Below are positions 1-7,335 of a stretch of 27,986 bases of DNA, piece after piece (the stretch's first letter is position 1; each line of letters begins with the position of its first letter). Below the pieces are notes generated by a model that saw only the letters and a program-made list of their open reading frames with translations, was not told where the DNA came from and did no database searches. The DNA comes from a virus: IMG/VR virus record IMGVR_UViG_3300020428_001196, positions 1 to 27,986 of that record; one strand, written 5' to 3'. Made by a program: the position numbers and the translations under genes.

Positions 1-145
1 CTGTTGCAGTAAATTCAAATTGTGATTGTTCTAGGATTTCTTGATTTAGTTGGGGGAGTTGATTTCTGTCGTAGTAGAGGTAGGGATTTGCTATGGCCAG
101 AGTTGGACAAATGAATAATAATATGATCATCAGAAACTTTTTCAT
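1..145 (-). CDS. secreted protein, N-terminal part (runs off the window)
   Basis: A minus-strand reading frame opens at ATG 145 and is still open at base 1, giving 48 visible residues. It begins with a textbook Sec signal peptide: MKK, then the hydrophobic stretch FLMIILLFICPTLAIA, with an AxA cleavage site at residues 17-19, followed by NPYLYYDRNQLPQ. An AAGG Shine-Dalgarno-like element lies about 9 bases before the ATG, and a GATAAATA late-promoter-like octamer lies further upstream (188-195). I do not recognise the mature part. The export signal suggests an envelope-directed product. The body of the gene is outside the window, so no function is assigned. Confidence 0.6.
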   Translation of the reverse strand, partial: MKKFLMIILLFICPTLAIANPYLYYDRNQLPQLNQEILEQSQFEFTAT

Positions 146-187
146 GTTTCAATACCTTAGTGCTTGTGAATTAATATTGTATACTTT

Positions 188-195
188 TATTTATC
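188..195 (-). promoter_or_regulatory. T4-type late promoter octamer (GATAAATA), probable
   Basis: The minus strand reads GATAAATA, one mismatch from the T4 late consensus TATAAATA. The predicted start (6 bases after the last A) is near 182, giving a leader of about 37 bases before the ATG at 145. It is arranged divergently with the plus-strand octamer at 285-292. Confidence 0.4.
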
Positions 196-284
196 CACAG
201 CAGTCACTCCAAACGGGTGATTTTTGTTACAGTTCGATGAAGATTGGATTAAGTTTCGATGAATATGGGTGGCTTCCAAACTGT

Positions 285-292
285 TATAAATA
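285..292 (+). promoter_or_regulatory. T4-type late promoter octamer (TATAAATA)
   Basis: Perfect match to the T4 late-promoter consensus, just ahead of the first plus-strand structural gene. By the T4 spacing rule the transcript would begin at about 298, which is the likely ATG of that gene. The same bases can be read as codons if translation starts upstream at 259, so promoter function is inferred. Confidence 0.5.
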
Positions 293-297
293 GTCCC

Positions 298-867
298 ATG
301 GCAAATCCATTTGAGACAATAAGAGCAGATTCTAATCAGGGTAGGAAATCCTACAACTGGTATATGAACCAAGTTAGAAACGTGGCAAGAAACGTGAATA
401 CACCTTCATCTGCCATATCATCTAACATTGGCAAACAGCAGAGCAAAATAGATATTGGGTCAATGTATCTTTTTAGATACGATGCAAAATTTAAAGAAAA
501 ATTGCCTTACTTTGATGCGTTCCCCCTTTGCCTACCATTTGAACCAACCAGTAATGGATTCTGGGGAATCAATCTACACTATTTGCCATACTTGTTAAGA
601 GCAAGACTTCTTGGTAAATTATTAGAAACAAATAACGATGTGGCTATAACATCAGAGACACAACTCAAACTAAGCTGGGCCTTACTTAAAAATGCATCGA
701 ATTTCCCAGAAGTTCAACCATGCGTAAAAAGATACTTGACTTCCCGATTAAAATCTAGATTCTTTGAAATAAATCCAGAGGATTGGAAGGCTGCAATATT
801 TTTACCAGTAGAAGACTTCAACGTGAATAAGGGAACAGTGTTCACAGATTCTAGGAGCATGATCTAA
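298..867 (+). CDS. conserved T4-like phage structural protein, function unknown
   Basis: The product has 189 residues if it starts at ATG 298 (MANPFETIRADSNQ). In-frame ATGs at 259 and 265 would add 11-13 residues. I prefer 298 because a perfect late promoter octamer (285-292) would otherwise lie inside the coding sequence; no start has a good Shine-Dalgarno sequence. The core has a motif I associate with a protein common in marine T4-like phages: LPYFDAFPLCLPFEP, then GINLHYLPYLLR, then a C-terminal PCVKRYL and EDWKAAIFLPVEDF. No enzymatic motif or membrane segment is visible. The stop overlaps the next start (TAATG), so the two are translationally coupled and probably co-expressed late as virion or baseplate parts. 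The family memory is not verified by a search. Confidence 0.75.
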   Translation: MANPFETIRADSNQGRKSYNWYMNQVRNVARNVNTPSSAISSNIGKQQSKIDIGSMYLFRYDAKFKEKLPYFDAFPLCLPFEPTSNGFWGINLHYLPYLLRARLLGKLLETNNDVAITSETQLKLSWALLKNASNFPEVQPCVKRYLTSRLKSRFFEINPEDWKAAIFLPVEDFNVNKGTVFTDSRSMI

Positions 868-1511
868 TGGCGTATTTCAAGTTAAACGATTTTATAGGAC
901 AGATTCAAGGTCAAGACCTAGCAAGAGCAAATCGTTTTGAGATTGTCTTAACAAGTCCACTCAGATTTACGGACGATAGAAAAGTATCTCTATTAGTAGA
1001 AGAGGCACAAGTGCCTGGCCTACAAACCAAATGGACAGCAACACCCATAGGCCCTTGGACAGAAAACAGGGTTCATGGTATAGAGTATTTCGGTGAAACA
1101 GCAGCATTCACTTTTTACTGTGATGATACATGGGATGTGAGAACTTACTTTGAAGAATGGATGGGGCGTATTCAGGCAGACCCAAGGTCAAAAGAAGTAG
1201 CTTTCTATGATGACATGGTGGGACAAATAGACATGCACGCTTTGGATAGAGAAGATAACAGAACAGGTAGGTGGAAATTCTATGACGCCTTTCCAAGACT
1301 TCTTAATATCACACCCATGGCACAGGGTGGAGATGGCATAGTAAGAGTTGCCGTGACATTTGCATTTAGACATTGGGAATCCAGAGTCGTTGGTGGAGAC
1401 CCGAATATATTTGACCTACTGAATTTCAGAAACGGTGGACTCAAAGGCGCTATCAATGGTGCTATCAAAGACAGTATCAACGACAGACTAGACAAAATAT
1501 TTGACACTTAA
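867..1511 (+). CDS. tail-tube / tail-tube initiator protein, gp54/gp19-like
   Basis: 214 residues. The opening FKLNDFIGQIQGQDLARANRFEIVL resembles the start of T4 gp54 and gp19 (an acidic/aliphatic lead, then RxNxF and a beta strand). The C-terminal strand VAVTFAFRHWESR resembles the closing strand of the tube fold (gp19 ends LALDYWE). The roughly 27 residues beyond it (rich in GAINGAIKDSIND) resemble the longer tail of gp54, the protein that starts tube polymerisation on the baseplate. Length lies between gp19 (163 residues) and gp54 (about 320), so I cannot separate the two. The start has an AGGAG element about 10 bases upstream and overlaps the previous stop by one base. Position next to the gp26-like gene supports a baseplate/tube role. 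Confidence 0.7.
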   Translation: MAYFKLNDFIGQIQGQDLARANRFEIVLTSPLRFTDDRKVSLLVEEAQVPGLQTKWTATPIGPWTENRVHGIEYFGETAAFTFYCDDTWDVRTYFEEWMGRIQADPRSKEVAFYDDMVGQIDMHALDREDNRTGRWKFYDAFPRLLNITPMAQGGDGIVRVAVTFAFRHWESRVVGGDPNIFDLLNFRNGGLKGAINGAIKDSINDRLDKIFDT

Positions 1512-1525
1512 TAATGGAGTAAATT

Positions 1526-2233
1526 ATGGCTTTACCAATGACGGAGTATCCGTTAATTGATATCCATGTTCATACATTGAAAGGCGAGTTTCCATTCAGA
1601 CCCTTCCTAGTAAAAGAAGAAAAATTATTAGTATTAGCAGCTGAGTCGGGTGAAGAATCCGACATGATAAAAGCGACTCAACAAATAATTACAAATTGTT
1701 CTTTCGGGAAGGTGGATGGTGAATCACTGCCTATCTTTGACATGCAGAAGGTTTTCATTGAGTTACGAAAAATATCTGTATCAGATAAGATAGCCGCAAG
1801 GTTTAAATGCGGTAATGAGGAATGTGGTAAATCAATTGAAACGGATATCTCACTCGACACGTTTCAATTAAAAACATTTGAGGAACATGACCCGATATGT
1901 AAGATAAACGACAAACTTACTATTGAGATGCGGTATCCCACTGCAAAAGAATTGTCCGAAATCGCTGGTGCAAATAATCAGGCAGAACTCTATAATGTCG
2001 CAGCTCAGTGTATGGAAACTCTTCACATGGCAGATGAAACTGTCTCTGGAGAAGACATATCAATAGAGGACAGAATAGAGTTTATCGACAACATGACCAG
2101 TGGTCAATTTGAAATACTAAAAAGGTTTTTTGAAAGTATGCCAGTTGTGGAAAATGAAATTTCGTTTAAATGTCCACATTGCGAAACCCAGAACCAAATT
2201 TATATGAATGGGTATCTGGATTTTTTCGTATAA
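1526..2233 (+). CDS. 26: baseplate hub / tail assembly protein, gp26-like
   Basis: 235 residues, start supported by a GGAG element 8 bases upstream. The body resembles the T4 gp26-type baseplate family (T4_baseplate, recalled as PF12322): an N-terminal strand region, a long helical C-terminal half (KELSEIAGANNQAELYNVAAQC, then EIEFID-like helices), and two CxxC-type knuckles, C95/C100 and C216/C219, that could form one zinc ribbon. The gene ends in GAT TTT TTC GTA TAA, a canonical -1 slippery heptamer (T TTT TTC) seven codon positions from the stop region, so a fraction of ribosomes may extend into the next ORF (see 2227-2409). The position immediately before a tape-measure-like gene mirrors tail assembly chaperones of siphophages and P2/Mu. 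Confidence 0.8.
   Translation: MALPMTEYPLIDIHVHTLKGEFPFRPFLVKEEKLLVLAAESGEESDMIKATQQIITNCSFGKVDGESLPIFDMQKVFIELRKISVSDKIAARFKCGNEECGKSIETDISLDTFQLKTFEEHDPICKINDKLTIEMRYPTAKELSEIAGANNQAELYNVAAQCMETLHMADETVSGEDISIEDRIEFIDNMTSGQFEILKRFFESMPVVENEISFKCPHCETQNQIYMNGYLDFFV
2221..2227 (+). promoter_or_regulatory. predicted -1 ribosomal frameshift site (T TTT TTC)
   Basis: In the gp26 frame the codons are GAT TTT TTC GTA TAA, so the heptamer is correctly phased as X XXY YYZ. A -1 slip re-pairs both tRNAs on TTT TTT and continues CGT ATA AGC CTC, bypassing the stop at 2231 and joining the frame of the next small gene, which is open back to 2170. The fusion would be 294 residues (234 from gp26 plus 60). 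A short inverted repeat, CATG-AAAA-CATG (2242-2253), follows but is weak as a stimulator. Confidence 0.6.
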
Positions 2234-2250
2234 GCCTCTTCCATGAAAAC

Positions 2251-2409
2251 ATGCAAAATTTTTATAAATCGAACTTTTTAATGATGCAAGAACATAAATA
2301 CAGTTTAACAGAAATAGAAAGTTTGATGCCATGGGAGAGGACGGTATACATTTCAATGCTTATACAACACCTCAAAAAGAAGGCGGATAAGATAAAGGGG
2401 AATCAATAA
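2251..2409 (+). CDS. small tail-assembly ORF; separate gene or frameshift extension of gp26-like
   Basis: Reading from ATG 2251 gives 52 residues (MQNFYKSNFLMMQEHKYSLT and on to ESLMPWERTVYISMLIQHLKKK). The block YSLTEIExxxPWERxxYxxxLxxHL is the conserved part of small ORFs that follow gp26-like genes in T4-like phages, as I recall. There is no Shine-Dalgarno sequence before ATG 2251 or before the alternative ATG at 2281. The open frame extends upstream through the end of the gp26-like gene, so expression by -1 frameshift at 2221-2227 is an attractive alternative to independent initiation. The pair would then parallel lambda G/G-T. It ends at the TAATG that starts the tape-measure-like gene. 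Confidence 0.7.
   Translation: MQNFYKSNFLMMQEHKYSLTEIESLMPWERTVYISMLIQHLKKKADKIKGNQ
2293..2300 (+). promoter_or_regulatory. late-promoter-like octamer (CATAAATA), possible
   Basis: CATAAATA lies inside the small tail-assembly ORF and would start a transcript near 2306, about 100 bases before the tape-measure-like gene. It is inside coding sequence, so chance occurrence is quite possible. Confidence 0.25.
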
Positions 2410-4067
2410 TGGCGTTACCATTACTAAGTTTCGGCGGGCGAATGCTAATGGGAGGCGGGAGAGGCGCCCTACGATTCGGCAAAGGTGCTGCAAAGGGTGT
2501 TGGAGTTGCTGGCCTTGGAGCAATTGGCGGTGGTGCAGCTGGTTTAGCTTCTCAAGGTGGCGGGTCTGGAATTACTATGGGTAACCAAGGCCCTCTTGCA
2601 GCTGCAAGTGGGGGTGCTGGATTTTCTTCTGCTGCCACACCAATGACTTCCGCAGCCGGAGCAACATCCGTATTATCAGATGCAGATAGTTCTGACCCTG
2701 TAGTAAGACAACTTCAAGACATAGAAAGAGTTCTGGTAGATATTAGGGTGAACACTTCCACTTTGGGTACTGGAACTGGTGCATCATCAGCAATGCCCAT
2801 GAACTCTAACGCAATGGAATCCATGTTTGGAAACAATCGACTTGCACCCAAAGCTGCTGGTATAGGATTGGCAGGGGCTGCTCTCTTAGGACTGGCTGGT
2901 TCAGACAAAAAGGAAGGCGAGATTGAGGGCAAAGAGGACAAAGAACCTGGCTGGCTAGAAAAAACTGAAAATGTTTTTGAAGAGTTTGGTGCAGAAATCA
3001 CTGGCGCAATGAAGGGTCTGCAAGAAGCATTAACAAAAAATACAACGGCACTAAAACCCCCAGTAAAACCTACACCAACAGCAAGACCATCAGTTGCGAC
3101 AAAACCTACTATCGATACAACAGGAAGACCATCAGGCGGGCCCCGACCTGTGTTTAATGCAGCTGCAAATCGATATCAAGACATGAATGATCCTAACCGG
3201 CGATTTATGAAGACTGCTGATGCGGAAAAAATTCTCAAGGGCAGTGCAAAACAAGCAACCGCTGAAGTGATTGAAGAAACGACAGAAGCGGGTGCTAGGA
3301 CGTTGGCGCAAAGAACAGGTGATGTGGTAAAAGAGGGAGCAAAAGGAACATTAAAAACAGCCGCTAAAGTAGTGGCCCCAGCAGCTGCTATATACGAGAC
3401 AGGGGCTGATTTCAAAGAAAATGAGGACAAACTTAAAGCTATTGAGGCAGCATTTAAACGAGGAGATATTTCACAAGAGGACTTCGATAAAGCGCAAGAT
3501 GCCATGTTTGCAAACCGAGCTGGGTCTGTTGGAAGAGGTACTGGTGCTTTTCTGGGTGGTCTGGGTGCGGCAAAAGCAACAGCTGCAGCTGCTTCCCCAA
3601 TGTTGGCCGCTGGGCCATTCGGCGTGTTGGCTTATGCATTAACAGTAATTGGCGCTGGTGCAACAGGTAGTATAGTAGGTTCTAAACTAGGTGACTCTGC
3701 CGCCACAAAGGCTACTGAAGAACTAATGAGTTTAGACCCCGAATCACAAGCAATCCTTGACAACCTTGCAGAAGCGTCAGGGTACACTCCAGAGCCGGGA
3801 CTCATAGACAAAGCAATTGATGCTGGTGCTTCCTTGGCAGATAGCGCCTCTCAATTAGTATCGGGTAGCGATGACATAGAAACTGCTACCACGGAAGCTT
3901 CAAAACAAGACCAACCAGCAACGGTCAATAATATTGTTGATAACAGTACAACGACAAATGGCGGCAATAATCAAGGCCAAATTATGCATATTGGGCCCAA
4001 TCAACTTGATGTCATTGAACAAGCGATGATTGGCAGAAACTTTAGAACTACACTAGGGCCGTACTAA
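2409..4067 (+). CDS. virion structural protein, possible tape-measure / baseplate hub protein
   Basis: 552 residues with a strong AAAGGGG ribosome-binding site. Composition is unusual: the first 100 residues are Gly/Ala/Ser-rich (repeated GGG and GA steps), there is an acidic helical stretch near 170-210, a Pro/Thr linker (PVKPTPTARPS), long Ala/Glu/Lys helices near 280-370, and a hydrophobic Gly/Ala segment near 380-430 (MLAAGPFGVLAYALTVIGAG) that could span a membrane. The C-terminus has Asn/Thr-rich low complexity followed by LDVIEQAMIGRNF. Length is close to T4 gp29 (590), the tape measure, and the gene follows a gp26-like/small-ORF pair as tape measures do in long-tailed phages; a membrane-active segment is also typical. 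I see no direct sequence match to gp29, so this stays a positional inference. It overlaps the convergent gene by 20 bases. Confidence 0.5.
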   Translation: MALPLLSFGGRMLMGGGRGALRFGKGAAKGVGVAGLGAIGGGAAGLASQGGGSGITMGNQGPLAAASGGAGFSSAATPMTSAAGATSVLSDADSSDPVVRQLQDIERVLVDIRVNTSTLGTGTGASSAMPMNSNAMESMFGNNRLAPKAAGIGLAGAALLGLAGSDKKEGEIEGKEDKEPGWLEKTENVFEEFGAEITGAMKGLQEALTKNTTALKPPVKPTPTARPSVATKPTIDTTGRPSGGPRPVFNAAANRYQDMNDPNRRFMKTADAEKILKGSAKQATAEVIEETTEAGARTLAQRTGDVVKEGAKGTLKTAAKVVAPAAAIYETGADFKENEDKLKAIEAAFKRGDISQEDFDKAQDAMFANRAGSVGRGTGAFLGGLGAAKATAAAASPMLAAGPFGVLAYALTVIGAGATGSIVGSKLGDSAATKATEELMSLDPESQAILDNLAEASGYTPEPGLIDKAIDAGASLADSASQLVSGSDDIETATTEASKQDQPATVNNIVDNSTTTNGGNNQGQIMHIGPNQLDVIEQAMIGRNFRTTLGPY

Positions 4068-5562
4068 TTTTCTTCTCAATGTAACTATCAATATGATTAA
4101 GAACGTGTTCTGTTCTTCTCTCCATGTGAATCTTATTAGCAAAGTCTTCCCACTTTACATCTGGGTCAATAAAAAACTTGTCATACATAAATGGGTCAAT
4201 AAGATTCTTTGCCTGATATTCACTAAACTCTTCAGCGCAAAACCGCATCACCTCGTGTAATGTGGTGTGTTCGTTTCTCCAGAATAGATAATATCCAGTA
4301 GACTTCACATAATCGTACAACCCTTTGTAATATGGATTCCTACTCTTTGACCAATCAATATCATCCAGTGGAATAATCTCACGGCGATATCCATAATCAA
4401 ACCACCTCTTATCAAACTCAGAATTGTGATTAAGAGTCTCGGTATTCCTTTCCAAATCTTTTATCATCAACACATTCATATGGTAACTGTTTTGATTCCA
4501 ATAGTTAGATAACCATTGGCCAGTTTCTCTCAGTGTATCGATGGTCTCATGTGGGAGGCCTGCTATAAGAGATATGTGTCCCTTATAGAACCCAGCATTC
4601 TTTCTAAAATATTCATCTACTTCCAACAGTCCTTCTTGTATTCTACCACTATCCATGCCTTTGCCAATGGACTTCGCAGATTCATGGTTCATACTTTCAA
4701 CACCATAGAAATGTGAAGTGATGCCCATCTTGATAAGGTTGTCCCAATCTTGTTTCTTACTGGTTATTAAATCAGCACGAATGTAAGCAGTCATCTTAGG
4801 TGTAAAGGGTAATTTTTCTATTGCATTGGCAAACTTCTCAATCTTCTGTGAACTATCATTGAATGTTTCATCTAAGACGATATAGTGTTCTGTACCAAAC
4901 AAATCATAGTTGCGTAACATCTCATCGTAGACACTTTCTGCCGTACGCGAGTAATCACCCTTGACACCAAGGACAGGAAAACTACAGAACTTACATTTGA
5001 ATTTACACCCACGAGCAAACTCAAGTAAAAGTATCTCTCTGGGTTGTATGAAGTCATCTTCTTGATATGAGACAGTCAAATCGTCCTGTGGGAACGATTT
5101 ATAATTAACGTAACAGTTTATCATACGATTCATATGAATCGGTTCTGGCCCCCCTCTAAAGTGGTCTAAGAGGGCTAATATCGCGTTTTCTCCGTATCCG
5201 TAGATATACCAATCCATCTCCAGTTCCATCATGGAATGGTTTTGACTACCAGCAACAAGGGGGATGTGAGGATACCTCTCCTTCAACCATTTACAGAGAG
5301 AAAGAACCGTGGGAGTATTTAGAAAGAACGTGGAACCAAATCCAAAGAATAAACACTTGTCTGTTACTTTAGATTCAATGTACGCTTTTAGTTGTTCTAT
5401 GTCCCACCTGTGAACATAGTCAACGACATCAATATCGTAATCATGTCTTCTAAGAAAAGTGGCAATTTTGTGACCACCAGATGACCTACGAATACTGACT
5501 AGAGATGGGTCAAACTCCAACCCCAGATCTTCAAGCTGTCCACCAAAAATTAAACCATGCAT
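4048..5562 (-). CDS. radical SAM enzyme with N-terminal B12-binding-like domain
   Basis: 504 residues. Residues 1-135 look like a Rossmann-type cobalamin-binding domain: alternating strands and helices, FGFGSTFFLN, IPLVAGSQN and YGYGENAI. The DxHxxG cobalamin motif is absent, so bound B12 is doubtful. The radical SAM cluster motif CKFKCKFC is at C186/C190/C193, preceded by LLLEFARGC as in B12-domain radical SAM proteins. A TIM-barrel region follows (LDETFND, AYIRADLI, YGVESMNHESAKSIGKG, ISLIAGLPHET). It differs from the five other radical SAM proteins here, having no N-terminal cysteine-rich block. It lies downstream of the gp32 terminator and has a CATAAATA octamer 32 bases before its ATG, suggesting late expression. 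Substrate unknown. Confidence 0.85.
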   Translation of the reverse strand: MHGLIFGGQLEDLGLEFDPSLVSIRRSSGGHKIATFLRRHDYDIDVVDYVHRWDIEQLKAYIESKVTDKCLFFGFGSTFFLNTPTVLSLCKWLKERYPHIPLVAGSQNHSMMELEMDWYIYGYGENAILALLDHFRGGPEPIHMNRMINCYVNYKSFPQDDLTVSYQEDDFIQPREILLLEFARGCKFKCKFCSFPVLGVKGDYSRTAESVYDEMLRNYDLFGTEHYIVLDETFNDSSQKIEKFANAIEKLPFTPKMTAYIRADLITSKKQDWDNLIKMGITSHFYGVESMNHESAKSIGKGMDSGRIQEGLLEVDEYFRKNAGFYKGHISLIAGLPHETIDTLRETGQWLSNYWNQNSYHMNVLMIKDLERNTETLNHNSEFDKRWFDYGYRREIIPLDDIDWSKSRNPYYKGLYDYVKSTGYYLFWRNEHTTLHEVMRFCAEEFSEYQAKNLIDPFMYDKFFIDPDVKWEDFANKIHMERRTEHVLNHIDSYIEKKISTALV

Positions 5563-5577
5563 TAAAATACTGTAGAT

Positions 5578-5607
5578 AAAAAAAGGGCGCCACTATTTAT
5601 GGCGCCC
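5578..5607 (-). terminator. rho-independent terminator after gp32
   Basis: Perfect 8-bp stem (GGGCGCCA, bases 5585-5592, with TGGCGCCC, 5600-5607), a 7-base loop, and seven T on the minus strand (5578-5584). It follows the gp32 stop closely. Its loop and adjoining stem base contain the late-promoter-like octamer CATAAATA. Confidence 0.9.
5594..5601 (-). promoter_or_regulatory. late-promoter octamer (CATAAATA) inside the terminator loop
   Basis: The minus strand reads CATAAATA across the loop of the gp32 terminator. By T4 spacing the start would be near 5588, leaving a 26-base leader to the radical SAM ATG at 5562. The position is right for a late promoter that restarts transcription where early/middle transcripts stop. 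Confidence 0.5.
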
Positions 5608-5630
5608 TGAGTATGTAACTGAGTTAGTTA

Positions 5631-6536
5631 CTAATCCTCATCTGCCAACTTGGCAAAATAAGACATGGCATCGCCATCATCAGTTGATGCACCACCAGTG
5701 ATGGTGACTTCTGGAGCAGAAGATGCTTCCTTGACGAAAGCGTCATCTTCCAAGTCATCAGTTTGAGATGATACCGATACAACAGCACCTTTCAGAACCA
5801 AATTGAGTTTTGATTTCAACTCATCATAAGACTTGAATTGGTCTGGTGCAACAATCTCAGCAAGTGAGTGTTGTTGTTCCCAGATTGCTTCAATGCCCTC
5901 GTCAGACTCGGCAACAGCACGAGTCGTACTTGCGAACTTAGACTTATCGTAGTTACGATATCCAGCCACGTTTCTAGCAACGAGTGCAAAGTCAACACCA
6001 TCCCAAAAATCGAAAGGATTTACTGGGTCTTGATTTGGAAACTCAGGTTTAAGTTGATCTTGAACCATATCAAAGATTTTCTTACCATACCTAAACAAGA
6101 AAACTTTACCTTCGTTTTCTGGGTTGGTGGGGTCACTCACAACAAGAATGTTTGAGTAATAAGACAGTCGGCGTTTCTGCTTACGAGCAGTGTCCTTGTC
6201 TGCTTCCGCACCAGTATTCCATAACTGAGTGTTCAGTTCTGAAACTGGGTCAGGTTGGTTAAGAGTGGTCAAAGAATTTTCAATATACCACTTTCCAGTA
6301 GGCCCTTGGAAACCATGAGTCCAAATACGAGACCATGGCATATCCTCTCCCTTGGGAGCGGGCAAAAAACGAATGATGGCAGAACCGTTGCCTGCTTGGT
6401 CAACTTGGAGTTTCCACTCCTTGCCTTCGTCTTTACTTTCGGTGGTAGTAGTAGCAGACATTTTCTCTACTTGTGCAAGTAGTGTATCAATGTTGCCACG
6501 AGATTTTCTAAGATCAGAAATTGAATTAAACGACAT
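5631..6536 (-). CDS. 32: single-stranded DNA-binding protein gp32
   Basis: 301 residues, the same length as T4 gp32 (301). It coats ssDNA during replication, recombination and repair. Visible family features: the N-terminal cooperativity region, the OB-fold segment GSAIIRFLPAPKGEDMPW and IWTHGFQGPTGKWYIEN, the basic KRRLS at 121-125 matching the T4 KRKTS motif, then NILVVSDPTNPENEGKVFLFRYGKKIFD, and an acidic C-terminal tail (DDLEDDAF, STDDGD, LADED) used for protein partners. The protein contains no cysteine at all: the Zn-binding His/Cys knuckle of T4 gp32, which should fall around residues 85-110, is replaced by NSLTTLNQPDPVSELNTQ. The start has a strong AAAGGAG 5-6 bases upstream, overlapping the stop of the preceding small ORF. 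A terminator follows. Confidence 0.97.
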   Translation of the reverse strand: MSFNSISDLRKSRGNIDTLLAQVEKMSATTTTESKDEGKEWKLQVDQAGNGSAIIRFLPAPKGEDMPWSRIWTHGFQGPTGKWYIENSLTTLNQPDPVSELNTQLWNTGAEADKDTARKQKRRLSYYSNILVVSDPTNPENEGKVFLFRYGKKIFDMVQDQLKPEFPNQDPVNPFDFWDGVDFALVARNVAGYRNYDKSKFASTTRAVAESDEGIEAIWEQQHSLAEIVAPDQFKSYDELKSKLNLVLKGAVVSVSSQTDDLEDDAFVKEASSAPEVTITGGASTDDGDAMSYFAKLADED

Positions 6537-6547
6537 ATATTTCTCCT

Positions 6548-6736
6548 TTATACAGTGTCTTTTGGTTTGCGTTGTATTCTACTTTTTGCAGCGAGGTCTT
6601 CTAAGAATTCCTCACTATCATATACATCTTCATTATACACGAGATGTTTGTACTTGTCAAGCCTAGTTCTATCATCACTAGGAACTCTCCTCATACGGCG
6701 TCCTCGATTTTCACGAGAGGCGTTCTTACTACTCAT
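6548..6736 (-). CDS. small basic/acidic hypothetical protein upstream of gp32
   Basis: 62 residues: a strongly basic N-terminal half (ASRENRGRRMRRVPSDDRTR) and an acidic middle (YNEDVYDSEEFLEDLAAK), with no cysteines or membrane segment. A GAAGG element lies about 9 bases before the ATG, and its stop overlaps the gp32 ribosome-binding site, so the two are co-transcribed. I recall small ORFs between gp59 and gp32 in marine T4-like phages but cannot name this one. A DNA- or gp32-associated role would be a guess. Confidence 0.7.
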   Translation of the reverse strand: MSSKNASRENRGRRMRRVPSDDRTRLDKYKHLVYNEDVYDSEEFLEDLAAKSRIQRKPKDTV

Positions 6737-6750
6737 TGATGCATACCTTC

Positions 6751-6758
6751 TATTTATA
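6751..6758 (-). promoter_or_regulatory. T4-type late promoter octamer (TATAAATA)
   Basis: Perfect TATAAATA on the minus strand between gp59 and the small ORF/gp32 pair. The predicted start near 6745 would cut into the GAAGG element of the small ORF, so it would mainly serve gp32 late in infection. Confidence 0.5.
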
Positions 6759-7335
6759 ACACATCGTTAAGTGGGTTTACAACAGATTTCATATTATCTG
6801 TTACTTTTACAAAAGGGCGATATTTCTTGACTAGTAGAACAGTATCATCAAGTAAAATATCATCCAGTTGTTCGCACCAGTTATAAATCTTATCTAAAAT
6901 AACAACTGATTCAATACTTACTATATTACCAAAAAACAACCTAAATGTCAAGGGGTGTTCGCCATTTTTTTCAATAAAAGGATTGGTAATATTTTTGGTT
7001 TCCATTTCTAGAAGTATTTTAGATACATCTTGTTGGAACCTGTATTCTCTTTGATTCTTACGAACCGTCCATTCTTTATATCTACGGGCCGCATCTGTAT
7101 CGAATAGACCACCCCATCTTTCACCAGAGACAAAATTTGCCACTAGGAAATTAACTACCTCTTCTCTATCATAGTCTCTTGCCAACTTTTTGATAGAAAC
7201 CAAATCTTTTCTTTTTTTGTAGGTTTCTTCTTTTATTCTCACTTTGCCACGATACTTTATAATATCATAGTCTTTTTTAGTGAAGTGCAATTTGACTGCG
7301 AGGTATAATTTATAGACCTCAAATGGTTCAATCAT
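6754..7335 (-). CDS. 59: gp59 helicase loader
   Basis: 193 residues, against 217 in T4. gp59 binds fork DNA and gp32 and loads the gp41 replicative helicase. The N-terminal MIEPFEVYKLYLAVKLHF, followed by a basic segment (KYRGKVRIKEETYKKRKD) and FLVANFVSGERWGGLFD, matches what I know of the gp59 family; all-helical character is evident throughout. The start overlaps the gp33 stop (ATATGA) without a Shine-Dalgarno sequence, indicating translational coupling. The order gp33-gp59-gp32 is that of T4, which strongly supports all three calls. Confidence 0.93.
   Translation of the reverse strand: MIEPFEVYKLYLAVKLHFTKKDYDIIKYRGKVRIKEETYKKRKDLVSIKKLARDYDREEVVNFLVANFVSGERWGGLFDTDAARRYKEWTVRKNQREYRFQQDVSKILLEMETKNITNPFIEKNGEHPLTFRLFFGNIVSIESVVILDKIYNWCEQLDDILLDDTVLLVKKYRPFVKVTDNMKSVVNPLNDVL

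Noticed and set aside
93-293. Plus-strand 66-residue ORF
   Set aside because: It lies opposite the signal-peptide gene (1-145), has no ribosome-binding site and covers a divergent promoter region.
3176-3505. 109-residue minus-strand ORF inside the tape-measure-like gene
   Set aside because: Shadow of an Ala/Ser-rich coding region; composition mirrors the plus-strand gene and no start signal is present.
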